Of a DNA stretch of 64,000 nucleotides, positions 35,886 through 45,507 are shown piece by piece. A program made the position numbers and the translations under genes. Location of the stretch: contig NZ_QAYE01000008.1 of NCBI RefSeq assembly GCF_003053745.1, positions 186,001 to 250,000 of the forward strand. Reading direction: 5' to 3'. The first letter of the stretch is position 1; each line of letters begins with the position of its first letter. The notes beneath the pieces are model-generated. The model saw only the letters and a program-made list of their open reading frames with translations. It did no database searches and was not told the DNA's origin. The stretch is from Sphingomonas faeni (GTDB lineage: Bacteria > Pseudomonadota > Alphaproteobacteria > Sphingomonadales > Sphingomonadaceae).

Positions 35886-36015
35886 GAACGGCGGTCTACG
35901 CCTGTCGGTCCGGGTCTTGCACCGGCTCTCGATGACCGGCCGAGTGCCACAGTCCTTGCGGCGACGTCAACGCCAAATCGTCCCGCGTGAGCCCGCCTGC
36001 CCTCCGGCGCATCAC

Positions 36016-36522
36016 CTAACCGCGCAGGCCGAACACCTGCGAACGGTCCGCCTCGGGCACCAGTCCCTCGAGCACCGCCCAGAACCCCGAGACCGCGCTT
36101 TGCCCGGCGCTCGCATACGCCTCGGCCATCCGGATCCGCGCAGCCTCGAACAATTCGCGCTCCATCTTCGAGCCCTCGGCCGTCAACCGCAGCAACCGCT
36201 GCCGTCGGTCACGCTCGCCCGGCCGCGTCTCGACCAGCTTGCGGTCGGCGAGTTCGTTCAGCACGCGTCCCAGCGACTGCTTGGTGATCGCCAGCAGCGA
36301 CAGCAGTTCGCTCACCGTCATGTCGGGCTTTCGCGCGATGAAATACAGTGCGCGGTGGTGTGCGCGCCCCAGCCCCTCTTCGGCGAGACCCTGGTCGATC
36401 GATCGGGTCAGGTGGCTATAGCCGAAGTACAGCAGCTCCATGCCGCGGCGGAGTTCGGGTTCGCGAAGGAACAGGGGTGAGGCGGACGAAGCTGTGGCAG
36501 ACATGTTGACCGGTTTAGACAT
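36016..36522 (-). CDS. MarR-family transcriptional regulator
   Basis: 168 residues. The winged helix spans about residues 45-130: GRAHHRALYFIARKPDMTVS, ELLSLLAITKQSLGRVLNEL, ADRKLVETRPGERDRRQRLL, with the DRR wing typical of MarR. N- and C-terminal helices would form the dimer interface. It is divergent from ilvE with only about 40 bases between starts, so binding there would affect both. The ligand is unknown. Confidence 0.85.
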   Translation of the reverse strand: MSKPVNMSATASSASPLFLREPELRRGMELLYFGYSHLTRSIDQGLAEEGLGRAHHRALYFIARKPDMTVSELLSLLAITKQSLGRVLNELADRKLVETRPGERDRRQRLLRLTAEGSKMERELFEAARIRMAEAYASAGQSAVSGFWAVLEGLVPEADRSQVFGLRG

Positions 36523-36563
36523 CGCCCGTAGTCGTCGGCAACCCGCAACGAGAGAGATTTTCG

Positions 36564-37673
36564 ATGTCCGTTCCAGCTTTTACGCCGCCTTCCGCCTTCC
36601 GCCATGAGCCGAACGCGACTCCGGTCGAGGCGAACGAGCGGGCGAAGCGGCTGATCGATCCCGGATTCGGGCGAGTCTTCACCGATCACATGGCGATGAT
36701 CCGCTACAGCGAGACCGAGGGCTGGCATGACGCGCGGATCACCGCACGCGCGCCACTGACGATCGATCCGGCGTCGTCGGTGCTGCATTACGCGCAGGAG
36801 ATCTTCGAGGGGATGAAGGCGTATCGGCTTGCCGACGGCGGCACCGCGCTGTTCCGGCCCGAGGCGAATGCGCGTCGCTTCCAGGATTCGGCCCGACGCC
36901 TCGCAATGCCCGAGCTGCCGACCGAACTGTTCCTCGAATCGGTCGAGCGCCTCGTGAAGACCGACGCGAACTGGATACCTGAGAGCGACGGCGGCGCGCT
37001 GTACCTGCGGCCGTTCATGTTCGCGAGCGAAGTGTTCCTTGGCGTGAAGCCGTCAGCCGAATATCTCTACATGGTGCTCGCCTCGTCGGTCGGCGCCTAC
37101 TTCAAGGGCGGCGCCCCCACCGTGTCGATCTGGGTAAGCCAGCAATACACGCGCGCTGCTCAGGGCGGCACCGGCGCGGCCAAGTGCGGCGGCAACTACG
37201 CCGCCAGCCTGCTCGCGCAGTCCGAGGCGATCCGCAACGGCTGCGATCAGGTCGTCTTCCTCGATGCCGCCGAGCGGCGTTGGGTCGAGGAACTCGGCGG
37301 CATGAACATCTTCTTCGTGTTCGACGACGGCAGCATGGCGACCCCTGCCCTCACCGGCACGATCCTGCCCGGCATCACCCGCGACTCGATCCTGACACTC
37401 GCACGCGCGAACGGCATTACGGTCCGCGAGGAAGGCTACACGATCGACCAGTGGCGCGCAGACGCTGCCAGCGGCCGTCTGGTCGAAGCGTTCGCCTGCG
37501 GCACCGCGGCCGTGGTTACGCCTATCGGCACGGTGGCCAGCCCCGAGGGCCGCTTCACGATCGGCGACGGTGCTCCGGGCGCACTGACGATGCGGATGCG
37601 CGACGCGCTCGTCTCGATCCAGCGTGGCACCGCGCCGGACGAGAACAACTGGCTGCACCATCTCGCGGATTGA
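36564..37673 (+). CDS. ilvE: Branched-chain amino acid aminotransferase
   Basis: 369 residues, the long (class IIIa-type) BCAT. Motifs: FGRVFTDHMAMIRYSETEGW, HYAQEIFEGMKAYR, GGALYLRPFMFASEVFLGVK, GTGAAKCGGNYAASLLAQ (PLP lysine), VEELGGMNIFFV and EAFACGTAAVVTPIG. Transfers the amino group between glutamate and the 2-keto acids of leucine, isoleucine and valine, in the cytoplasm. GAGAG precedes the ATG. Divergent from a MarR regulator. Confidence 0.93.
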   Translation: MSVPAFTPPSAFRHEPNATPVEANERAKRLIDPGFGRVFTDHMAMIRYSETEGWHDARITARAPLTIDPASSVLHYAQEIFEGMKAYRLADGGTALFRPEANARRFQDSARRLAMPELPTELFLESVERLVKTDANWIPESDGGALYLRPFMFASEVFLGVKPSAEYLYMVLASSVGAYFKGGAPTVSIWVSQQYTRAAQGGTGAAKCGGNYAASLLAQSEAIRNGCDQVVFLDAAERRWVEELGGMNIFFVFDDGSMATPALTGTILPGITRDSILTLARANGITVREEGYTIDQWRADAASGRLVEAFACGTAAVVTPIGTVASPEGRFTIGDGAPGALTMRMRDALVSIQRGTAPDENNWLHHLAD

Positions 37674-37725
37674 CGTCCGCAAGGGCTTTTCACACGCCGC
37701 TGCCCCGCTATAAGGCCGCCTCTGT

Positions 37726-37800
37726 TGGGGCGTCGCCAAGTGGTAAGGCAGCGGCTTTTGATGCCGCCATGCGCAGGTTCGAACCCTGCCGCCCCAGCCA
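37726..37800 (+). tRNA. tRNA-Gln (anticodon TTG)
   Basis: A 75-base cloverleaf: acceptor TGGGGCG/CGCCCCA, D-arm GCC...GGC, anticodon stem GCGGC/GCCGC with loop TTTTGAT (TTG at 34-36), and T-arm GCAGG TTCGAAC CCTGC. The CCA end is encoded at 37798-37800. It lies 52 bases downstream of ilvE. Confidence 0.95.
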
Positions 37801-38066
37801 AGTCTTATCATATTCCGGATCTGCCGTATTTATCGGCAAGCCGCCGCCAGTAGCACGCCCGACTGTGCCAACAGCGTGGCCGCGGACTGGTCACAGCCTT
37901 GGCTTCGCTACGGGTCCTTTATCACCACGTCGCATGATCGATTATCGACACTTCGAAATGTGCCTATCGTGGTCGCGTGGCATTCCCAGGCTGGAGCATG
38001 CCACGCCTCAAGTCAGGTTGAGACCCGCGCACTTGGCATCCGCCTCCACATCGTTACGCTGGAGGA

Positions 38067-39245
38067 ATGCAACTCACCCGGCCTCAAGCAGAAAATCTCG
38101 CGCGCGAGGGGATGGCTGCGCTCCGCAACGGTAATGCGGGACGCGCCTATGAAACGCTGTCCCTTCTACGCGACGGTGCACCGGGCATGCCCGCGCCGTG
38201 GTTCCTGATCGCACAAGCCGCACAGTCGCTCGGCCGCGACGACGAGGCGGAAACCGCGCTGGTGCATTTCCTGGCAGCAGAACCACGCCATCTGGCTGCG
38301 CTGTTGACGATGGCCGCGCTGAAGGTCCGACGCGGCGACGAGCGCGCGGCGCAATCCTTTTATCGCACCGCGCTGAACGTCGCTACGCTGCCGGATGCCA
38401 CGATCGCGCCCGTGCTGGTGCCGATGCTGAAGGCCGGTGAAGCGTTCCTGGCGGATTGCGCGAAACGGTTTGCCGCACATCTCGGCGATGCGCTGGCGGG
38501 GACGGGTCTTGCCGCTGGCGTATCGGGGGGGCGTACGCGGTACGCGCTCGACCTGCTCCTCGGGCAGCGCGAACTGTATCTGCAACACCCGTCGATGTTC
38601 TATTTTCCCGGGCTTGCGCAGCGTGCGTTCTTCGAGCGCGACGAGTTCGCGTGGGTTGCCGCCATCGAGGCCGCGACCGCAGACATGCGTGCCGAGCTGG
38701 AAAGCGTCGTCGCGGCCGAGAAGGGCTTTGCGCCCTATGTCCAATCGACGCCAGACCGCCCCGCGCCGGCCAACCCGTTGCTCGACGATCCAAGCTGGAG
38801 CGCATTCCATTTATGGCGCGGTGGCGAGCGCGTGGAACCCAACGCATCGTCCTGTCCGCATACCATGGCCGCGCTCGAGCAAGCACCGATCCCGATCATC
38901 GCGGGTCGCTCGCCGATGGCGATCTTCTCGTTGCTGAAGCCTGGCACGCACATTCGGCCGCATCATGGGATGCTCAACACGCGACTGATCTGTCATCTGC
39001 CGCTGATCGCACCCGAAGGATGCGCGCTGCGGGTCGGCGCGGAAACGCGCGCGTGGCGAGCCGGCGAGATGCTGATCTTCGACGATTCGTTCGAGCACGA
39101 GGCGTGGAACCGCGGCACGGAAACCCGGATCGTCCTGCTGTTCGAGGTTTGGCGGCCCGAACTGACCGCCGACGAACGCGCCGCGCTGACCGACATCTTC
39201 GAGGCTATCGACACCTATCAGGGCGTGGCGATCGACACTGGCTGA
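38067..39245 (+). CDS. TPR protein with aspartyl/asparaginyl beta-hydroxylase domain
   Basis: 392 residues. Residues 1-120 are TPR-like helices (AREGMAALRNGNAGRAYETL, LGRDDEAETALVHFLAAEP). From about 200 comes an Asp/Asn beta-hydroxylase double-stranded beta-helix: SLLKPGTHIRPHHGMLNTR, HLPLIAPEGCALRVG, MLIFDDSFEHEAWN. The iron ligands are likely the His near 299 and the His near 344, with the conserved Arg near 352 for 2-oxoglutarate. Substrate unknown. It converges on a paralogue (39279-40568). GGAGGA abuts the ATG, an unusually short spacing, so a start at the internal ATG about 45 bases downstream is possible. Confidence 0.8.
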   Translation: MQLTRPQAENLAREGMAALRNGNAGRAYETLSLLRDGAPGMPAPWFLIAQAAQSLGRDDEAETALVHFLAAEPRHLAALLTMAALKVRRGDERAAQSFYRTALNVATLPDATIAPVLVPMLKAGEAFLADCAKRFAAHLGDALAGTGLAAGVSGGRTRYALDLLLGQRELYLQHPSMFYFPGLAQRAFFERDEFAWVAAIEAATADMRAELESVVAAEKGFAPYVQSTPDRPAPANPLLDDPSWSAFHLWRGGERVEPNASSCPHTMAALEQAPIPIIAGRSPMAIFSLLKPGTHIRPHHGMLNTRLICHLPLIAPEGCALRVGAETRAWRAGEMLIFDDSFEHEAWNRGTETRIVLLFEVWRPELTADERAALTDIFEAIDTYQGVAIDTG

Positions 39246-39278
39246 GCCCTCGCCGCAGCCGGCCCATCGACACCGGCT

Positions 39279-40568
39279 TCAGTCGGCAACGTCTCCGCTA
39301 TTGCCGAGCTTGCTGCCGAGCGCCCCGAACAGGTGGCGCAGCATCGTCGTCTCGTCAGCCGTCAGATGCGGGTTCCAGACATCGACGATCAGGACGGCCC
39401 GGATAGTGTCACTGTCGTTCCAGGCCTCGTGCTCGATAGTATCGTCGAACACGAACGCCTCGCCGACGCGCCATTCGCGGGTCTCGCCACCGACGCGGAA
39501 GCCGCATTTGTCGGGCACGATCAGCGGCAGATGCACGACCGAACGAATGTTGCTGACCCCGGTGTGCGGCGGCAAATGCGTGCCCGGTTTGAGGACCGAG
39601 AAGAATGCGGTCGGTGCGCGGCCCGGAATATCCGCCAGCGGCAACGCATCGAGGATCGCCGCGGTCTGCGGACACCGCGCGCAGACCGCGTCGTCGCGGA
39701 CCCCGTAACGCCAGAGATAGCGCGCACTCCATTGGTCCGAGTGATCGAGCGGACTCCACAGATTGGCCGGCGTGCCGAGCGGCATCGCAACATAAGGTGT
39801 GAAGCCCGCCGACGGTTCGGCTAGCAACGCCTTCAGTTCGGCGAGGATGACGGGCGTCGCCGCCTCGAACTCCGCCAGCCAGGCGAAATGGTCGCGCGCG
39901 AAGAACTCATCGGCCGGGAGGAACGGGAAATGCATCCCGTGCGGCGCGGGTGCGTAGATCGTCCGACGCCCCAGCATTGCATCGACGCACGCATCGAACC
40001 GGCGACGCTGCGCAGGGTCCGCGCCCGCTCGCAACGGCTGCATCGCGGCATCGACATCGTCCGACAGCGCACGCGCATGGAATGCGATCCGGTCCGACGC
40101 GCGCGCCAGCAATTGATCGAGCGGTGGCGATCGGTCCGCCATCGACTGGACGATCGTCGCCACCCCGCCCCAGCGGAACGCCGCCTGCGCGGCATCGCCG
40201 ATCCTGTCGAGCAGTTCGGCGAGGCGCACGTTCGCCATCAGGTTGCGCTGGTCGAGCGCCAGCGCCCGCTCCAGCGCGGTCCGTTCCGCCACGGCATCGC
40301 CCAACCCGCGATGCGCGCTCGCCAGATTCATCCAGAGCGGTGCGGCGGCGGGATCGGCAGCCGCTGCCCGCGCGAAATATTCCGCCGCCGCGCGGTCGTC
40401 ACGCCCCAACGCCGCCATCCCGAGGGCGTTAAGCGCGACCGGATGGTCGGGTGCGATCGCCAGGATATCGCGGAACGCCGCAGTAGCCCTAGCCTTGTCG
40501 CCCGTCCGCTGCGCGCGATCGGCGTCGCGCAGCAGGCCGTCTAACCGCGAAGTAACATCGGCGTTCAT
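39279..40568 (-). CDS. TPR protein with aspartyl/asparaginyl beta-hydroxylase domain (paralogue)
   Basis: 429 residues. N-terminal TPR repeats are clear (ARATAAFRDILAIAPDHPVA, LNALGMAALGRDDRAAAEYF, WMNLASAHRGLGDAVAERTA). The C-terminal oxygenase domain has SVLKPGTHLPPHTGVSNIR, HLPLIVPDKCGFRVGGETRE and VFDDTIEHEAWND. It is longer than and clearly paralogous to the convergent 38067 gene, sharing KPGTH, HLPLI and EHEAWN. The pair points to an ancient inverted duplication. A 2-oxoglutarate-dependent hydroxylase acting on a peptide or on the nearby TonB-system cargo is inference. Confidence 0.82.
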   Translation of the reverse strand: MNADVTSRLDGLLRDADRAQRTGDKARATAAFRDILAIAPDHPVALNALGMAALGRDDRAAAEYFARAAAADPAAAPLWMNLASAHRGLGDAVAERTALERALALDQRNLMANVRLAELLDRIGDAAQAAFRWGGVATIVQSMADRSPPLDQLLARASDRIAFHARALSDDVDAAMQPLRAGADPAQRRRFDACVDAMLGRRTIYAPAPHGMHFPFLPADEFFARDHFAWLAEFEAATPVILAELKALLAEPSAGFTPYVAMPLGTPANLWSPLDHSDQWSARYLWRYGVRDDAVCARCPQTAAILDALPLADIPGRAPTAFFSVLKPGTHLPPHTGVSNIRSVVHLPLIVPDKCGFRVGGETREWRVGEAFVFDDTIEHEAWNDSDTIRAVLIVDVWNPHLTADETTMLRHLFGALGSKLGNSGDVAD

Positions 40569-40587
40569 AATGACCGTGAAGCTCTAC

Positions 40588-40851
40588 TTAGTGGCCGCCA
40601 GCCGCGGACCGATCGACCATATCCTGGCCCGTCGCGCGAGCGGATTGCGCCATCTCGTTCCATTCCTCTCGCGTGTGGCAGTCACGACGCGTTTCGATCA
40701 TCGACCCCACCGGGGCCGATCGCTTGCAGATCTTCGGGTGCGACTTGGTGGCCGTCTTGTCAGCCACCTTGTCCGCGGTCGCCGGCTGCTGCGCGATAGC
40801 TGGGGCCGTCGCGAGGACGAACGCCAAACTGAACGTAACCTGCTTTAGCAT
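40588..40851 (-). CDS. Small secreted cysteine-containing protein
   Basis: 87 residues from the ATG at 40851 (GGTGGG upstream). MLKQVTFSLAFVLATAPAIA is a Sec signal peptide with cleavage near AIAQ. The mature part has SHPKICKRSAPVGSMIETRR, DCHTREEW, with two cysteines that could pair. This K-x-C...S-R-...C-x-T-x-x-E-W pattern recurs in small sphingomonad periplasmic proteins of unknown function (from memory). It lies just downstream of the direction of the divergent sulfotransferase-like gene, 132 bases from its start. Confidence 0.6.
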   Translation of the reverse strand: MLKQVTFSLAFVLATAPAIAQQPATADKVADKTATKSHPKICKRSAPVGSMIETRRDCHTREEWNEMAQSARATGQDMVDRSAAGGH

Positions 40852-40983
40852 TGCCCACCCTTTTCGACATTTCGATAAGACTTGCATCATGCCTTATTCG
40901 TGTCGGCGCACAATCCAAATCCGACGGTTTCGCGATGTACTTCGCCGATGGCGAACCCGAATGCGATATGCCATCCAATAGCG

Positions 40984-42045
40984 ATGACCAACCACGTACG
41001 AAGCACGCCTCCCAAGAACCGAGACACGACCGGCAACGCCACACGGATCGCCGATCCGTGCTGGCTAGCGCACCGCTACGATCCGGAACACGACACCGTG
41101 CATCTTGTCGAAGCGGATCGGGCGATGCGTGACGCGGCGACCTTCCTGACCGACGAACATCTCCCCACCGCGGCGAACCCCGTCGTCGTCGCCCGACGTG
41201 AGGCCGTCGCCGCCGTACAGCGTATCGATCCGGTCCATTTCATCTTTCATTCGGCCTATTGCTGCTCGACCTTGCTCGCGCGAGCACTTGATCGCGTCGG
41301 GTTCGCGTCGACGTTGAAAGAGCCTGTGATCCTCAACGATCTGGTCGGCTGGCGACATCGCGGCGGCGATCCCGCCAAGATCGCAGAGGTGCTTAACGAC
41401 GCGCTTACATTATCGGCGCGTGCGTTCGTTCCGGGCGAGGCAATGATCATCAAGCCGTCTAACGTCGTCAACGCGTTGGCGCCGACAATGTTGAACCTTC
41501 GTCCCGACGCCCGCGCGGTGCTCCTGTATGCACCACTTCGCGTGTTCCTGACGTCGATCGCGCGCAAGGGGATGTGGGGGCGGTTATGGGTCCGCGAACT
41601 GCTGGCCAAGCAACTCGCCGACGGCATGGTCGATCTAGGGTTTGCGCCTGAGGATTACTTCCGGCTTACCGATCTGCAAGCGGCTGCGGTCGGCTGGATC
41701 GCACAGGCGGATCTGTTTGCGGCGCTCGCCCACCGCTTCCCAGGCCGGGTCCGGTCGCTGCAAAGCGAGACGTTGGTCGCGGCGCCGCGCGCGGCGTTGC
41801 AGGCAATCTGCGATTTATATGGCTTGCCGATAAACACCGCCACATTGGATGCGCTGGAACATAGCGAAGCCTTTGCGCGCAATGCCAAGGACGGCACGAC
41901 CTATCGCGCGGCCGACCGCACTCGCGAGCAGATGGACGGCGCAACCTTGTACGCCGACGAGATCGATAAGGTCCTGATATGGGCTGAAGCCGTCGCGCGC
42001 GGTGCCGGGGTGGCGCTCGATCCGCCGGCGCCACTGCTAGGCTAA
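40984..42045 (+). CDS. Sulfotransferase-superfamily-like protein
   Basis: 353 residues from the ATG at 40984; the frame is open to 40882 but the added stretch looks non-coding. HFIFHSAYCCSTLLARALDR near residues 80-100 resembles the sulfotransferase PAPS loop (SxxCxSTLL), and VLLYAPLRVFLTSIARKGMW resembles the 3'-phosphate region. No signal peptide. With two Asp/Asn hydroxylase paralogues upstream and a TonB receptor downstream it forms a locus with peptide- or glycan-modifying enzymes. Actual sulfation is unproven. Confidence 0.65.
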   Translation: MTNHVRSTPPKNRDTTGNATRIADPCWLAHRYDPEHDTVHLVEADRAMRDAATFLTDEHLPTAANPVVVARREAVAAVQRIDPVHFIFHSAYCCSTLLARALDRVGFASTLKEPVILNDLVGWRHRGGDPAKIAEVLNDALTLSARAFVPGEAMIIKPSNVVNALAPTMLNLRPDARAVLLYAPLRVFLTSIARKGMWGRLWVRELLAKQLADGMVDLGFAPEDYFRLTDLQAAAVGWIAQADLFAALAHRFPGRVRSLQSETLVAAPRAALQAICDLYGLPINTATLDALEHSEAFARNAKDGTTYRAADRTREQMDGATLYADEIDKVLIWAEAVARGAGVALDPPAPLLG

Positions 42046-42135
42046 AAGCCTCGAAGCCAACTCGAGCCCCTGGTCAAACCCATATCAGACGGGCTGGCGA
42101 GCACTGTGCCATTACCGGGTCGCTTGAGAGCAGAC

Positions 42136-42164
42136 AAAAAAAGGGTGGCTCCGAAGAGCCACCC
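42136..42164 (-). terminator. Rho-independent terminator of the TonB receptor gene
   Basis: On the minus strand GGGTGGCTC, TTCG, GAGCCACCC is followed by seven T residues (42142-42136). A 9-bp GC-rich stem with a stable UUCG-type loop and T-run makes this a textbook intrinsic terminator, 24 bases past the receptor stop codon. Confidence 0.93.
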
Positions 42165-42187
42165 CAGAAGTCAGATCGCGACCGATC

Positions 42188-45100
42188 CTAGAAGTGCAGG
42201 CGGGCAGCGACCGAGAAGCGGCGGCCCAGCGCGTCGTACGTCGACGGATAGGTGTTACCGCTGTTGAAGCTGGTCGAGCCAACCGTCGAACCGACGAGGG
42301 GCGGCTGCTTGTCGAACAGGTTGGCCACCGTCACGGTCAGGTCGAAATTCTCGGCAACACCGATCCGCGTTGCCAGATCGATGTAATCGTACGCCGGAAT
42401 ACGCGTGAAATCGACAGCCTGACCAGCAAGCGCGCCGCCCGACAGATTGCCAGCGAAGGCTTGGCCGTTGCCGTTGGCGATATCGTCCGGCTCCTGACGA
42501 ACACCATCGATATGGCGCCACAGAACCGACAGGTCGATGTTGTTGTCGACCGTGAAGGTCGCACGGGTGTTCCAGGTGAATTCCGGCTGGATCGAACCAG
42601 AGCCCCCTGCAACCGCGCTGGCAGCGCCACCGCAGTTGATCGAGTAATAGCCGATGCACTCACGATTGATGAGCCCGGGCGCTGCCTGGAAGGTGGAGGA
42701 GTTCGCCCAGCTACCCTGGAACGCCAACGCCATCTTAACGCCCTCGATCAGCGGCGTACGATAGGTCACGTTGAGATCGATACCGTCGGTCTTGACCGTC
42801 CCGAGATTCGAGATTGCCGCGACCAGACCACGGGTGGTCGCCGGATCGCCATCCAGACCGCCCGTCACCGGGTTACGCGAGATCGCAAGGCAAGCCGGGC
42901 TAGTTGCGCTTGCAGCACCCAGATTGTCGAAGCACGCCGAGATAAGATCGCCAGGAGCGTACTGGGAGATCGCCCCCTTGATCTTGATGTTGAAGTAATC
43001 GACCGTGATCGACAGCCCGCGAATGAAGCTGGTTGGCTGGATCACGACACCAAGTGTGTAGCTGTCCGACTTCTCAGGACGAAGCGCGATGTTGCCACCG
43101 GAGGTGATGTTCGCCTGCCCTGCCGTCGGGTTGGTGATCAGCCCGATCGTCGACGCGGGCGCGCCCTGCGCAAGGCAGACCGCACGGAGATTCGCATTGT
43201 TGACCGGCGCCGCACCCGCGCAACGATCGGTCGACAGATTGGTGAGGCCCGTATTCACCGGCGAGAACAGTTCGCTGATGTTCGGAGCCCGCACGGCACG
43301 CTGATACGTCCCGCGCAGTTTCAGACCGGTTGCCGGCTCCCAGCTACCGCCGCCCTTGTAGGTGGTGGTGTTGAACGTCGGCGACGAGTCGGCAAGGATC
43401 TTGTAGTGCGAATAGCGGACGCCTGCTTCGAGAGTGAGGCTCTGGAAGAAAGGCTTGTCCTGGATCAGGGGAGCAATCAACTCGCCGAAGCCTTCGCTTA
43501 CCTCATAGCCACCGTCGATGTTCGGCGCGGCGCCGCCGGCACCACCGAGTTCGCCGGCGGTCTGCGCCAGCGTGTCCGAGCGCTGCGACGCACGATATTT
43601 GCGGTATTCGCCGCCAGCCGCAAAGCCAATTGCATCGCTCGCGAATGGCGAGGCAAAGCCGAAATCGCCGTTCAGAACCGCACGGGCCTGCGCCAGCGAC
43701 GTCCGGACGGTCGTCGTGCTTTCGCCCGTGATGTAGTTGGTCATCGCCGGGGTAATCGAACCGTCTGCCCCGAAAATGTTGAGCGGAACGCAGCCGCTAC
43801 CGGCGGTGATCGCCGCGCCCTGTGGCGCATTGCCCAGGCAGGACGTGGTGTTGGTTGCATATACTGCCGAGCGGACTCGCGACGTCAGGACATAGCCCTG
43901 AAGCGTTTGAGTATTCTCGGATTCGCCATAACCGCCCGAGACATCAAGCTTGATGCCTTCCGTCAGGCCGACCTTCACACCAGCGCGATAATCGAAAATC
44001 GTCGTCTGGTAGTTCGAGATGCGCGGACCGACCTCGGTCGTACGCCGCGACAGGTTGGTCGTGATCGTGCGGAAATTCGGATCGGTCGGGCTGGTCGCTG
44101 CGGCGGCAGCCGTGCACTGCGCTGCCGTGATTCCCGCGGCCGTGCAGAACTGCGAACGCGCTGCTGCCGGGAGATAGGGGTTCGACAGCGGGACAACCAC
44201 CGACGAGTTGAAGACGCCCGACGGCGCGATGATCGTGTCGACGGTGTTCTTCGAGAACAGGCCACGGGTATAGACTTCGACCGTGTCCGACACGGCGTAA
44301 TGGCCTGCGCCATACATGTTGAAACGCTCGAACGGCGTCTGGAAGATGTTGTACGGGTTGAAGTTGAACGGCGTTACCGCCGTCGACAGCGCGCCCGTGG
44401 TCGGATTGATCTGACGGCGACCGCCGAGCGTGAACACGGATGGAGTGGTCGTGCCCGAGCCGCTCGATGCGCCCGAGAACGAATCGTAGTTCTGGATCGA
44501 GTAAGGCCGGTCACCCTGATAGACCGGATCCGATTGCTGATAACCGACCGAGAAGACCGCGTTGCCACGACCGTCATCGAAATTTGCGCCGATCGTGATA
44601 TCGCCGCGGAAATACGCTCCATCGCCACGCTCGGTGATCTGGTTGGACACCGATGCGTCGATCCCGGAGAAATCCGAGCGGGTAATGAAGTTAACGACGC
44701 CGGACACGGCATCAGCGCCGTAAGTCGTCGCCGCGCCGCCGGTCAGCATGTCGACGCGCTCGACCAATGCGAGCGGAATGTTGTTCAAATCGACGCGACC
44801 CAACAGGCCCGACGGAGCGATACGATTGCCGTCGATCAGGACGACGTTACGGAACGACCCCAGACCGCGAAGATCGACGTACGATGCGCCGCCATTGCCG
44901 TTGTTGACGGCCGAACCGATGCTCGGCGTTGCGCCCGGCAGCGTGCGAAGAACGTCTTCGGCCGTGTTCGACTGGCGGAGCCTGATTTCTTCCTGGCCGA
45001 CGACCTGAACAGGTGCCGACGCAATCAGCGCGGGGTTCTTGATCAGCGAGCCCGTGACGACGATGTCGCCCTGGCTGTTATCATTGACAGGGGCCGCTTC

Positions 45101-45286
45101 CGACGTCGTCATGCCGACTTCGCCCTGGGCGTTCGCACCCGGCGTGGTCGCCTGAGTTGCGGTCGCGCCGCCAGCGCGGATCCCCGAATTGTCACCCTGG
45201 ACTTGCGCGAACACTGGCGTGGCAAGCGTCGCCGCTCCCATGAGCAGCGTGGTCGCAAGCAGATGTGCACGAGCAGCAGATGTCAT
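42188..45286 (-). CDS. TonB-dependent outer-membrane receptor
   Basis: 1032 residues. The signal peptide is RAHLLATTLLMGAATLATPV with cleavage at FAQ. A long polar linker precedes the TonB-box region GDIVVTGSLIKNP. The plug domain follows (VLRTLPGATPSI, YVDLRGLGSFRNVVLIDGNR, VDMLTGGAATTYGADAVSGV) and a 22-strand barrel ends in RRFSVAARLHF with terminal phenylalanine. Cysteine pairs in barrel loops (QFCTAAGITAAQC, RECIGYYSINC) suggest structured surface loops. Substrate unknown; the downstream S9 peptidase and upstream hydroxylases hint at peptides. It ends in a strong terminator and is divergent from the gene at 45508. Confidence 0.92.
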   Translation of the reverse strand: MTSAARAHLLATTLLMGAATLATPVFAQVQGDNSGIRAGGATATQATTPGANAQGEVGMTTSEAAPVNDNSQGDIVVTGSLIKNPALIASAPVQVVGQEEIRLRQSNTAEDVLRTLPGATPSIGSAVNNGNGGASYVDLRGLGSFRNVVLIDGNRIAPSGLLGRVDLNNIPLALVERVDMLTGGAATTYGADAVSGVVNFITRSDFSGIDASVSNQITERGDGAYFRGDITIGANFDDGRGNAVFSVGYQQSDPVYQGDRPYSIQNYDSFSGASSGSGTTTPSVFTLGGRRQINPTTGALSTAVTPFNFNPYNIFQTPFERFNMYGAGHYAVSDTVEVYTRGLFSKNTVDTIIAPSGVFNSSVVVPLSNPYLPAAARSQFCTAAGITAAQCTAAAAATSPTDPNFRTITTNLSRRTTEVGPRISNYQTTIFDYRAGVKVGLTEGIKLDVSGGYGESENTQTLQGYVLTSRVRSAVYATNTTSCLGNAPQGAAITAGSGCVPLNIFGADGSITPAMTNYITGESTTTVRTSLAQARAVLNGDFGFASPFASDAIGFAAGGEYRKYRASQRSDTLAQTAGELGGAGGAAPNIDGGYEVSEGFGELIAPLIQDKPFFQSLTLEAGVRYSHYKILADSSPTFNTTTYKGGGSWEPATGLKLRGTYQRAVRAPNISELFSPVNTGLTNLSTDRCAGAAPVNNANLRAVCLAQGAPASTIGLITNPTAGQANITSGGNIALRPEKSDSYTLGVVIQPTSFIRGLSITVDYFNIKIKGAISQYAPGDLISACFDNLGAASATSPACLAISRNPVTGGLDGDPATTRGLVAAISNLGTVKTDGIDLNVTYRTPLIEGVKMALAFQGSWANSSTFQAAPGLINRECIGYYSINCGGAASAVAGGSGSIQPEFTWNTRATFTVDNNIDLSVLWRHIDGVRQEPDDIANGNGQAFAGNLSGGALAGQAVDFTRIPAYDYIDLATRIGVAENFDLTVTVANLFDKQPPLVGSTVGSTSFNSGNTYPSTYDALGRRFSVAARLHF

Positions 45287-45507
45287 ATTAGCCCCTTATT
45301 TGCCGGCGTATCGCCGTGCATTTGCCCCCGGAAAAGAACCGGCTCTGGGAGGGGTGTATCGATCGATATTACTGCACCGCAACGATTATCGTCGATTCGG
45401 CCCTTTTGGGTTCCGTTTGCGACAGTAGAGTGACATAAGCGCAACATAGTGTCCCCCGCCGGTGTCGGCCGATAGATTCTTTCCTTTATTCGTCTCGAGG
45501 TAGTCCA

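Noticed and set aside
42194..45433. A 1079-codon open frame on the plus strand opposite the TonB receptor gene.
   Set aside because: It is the antisense shadow of a GC-rich gene: arginine- and aspartate-rich, no domain pattern, and it crosses the receptor promoter.
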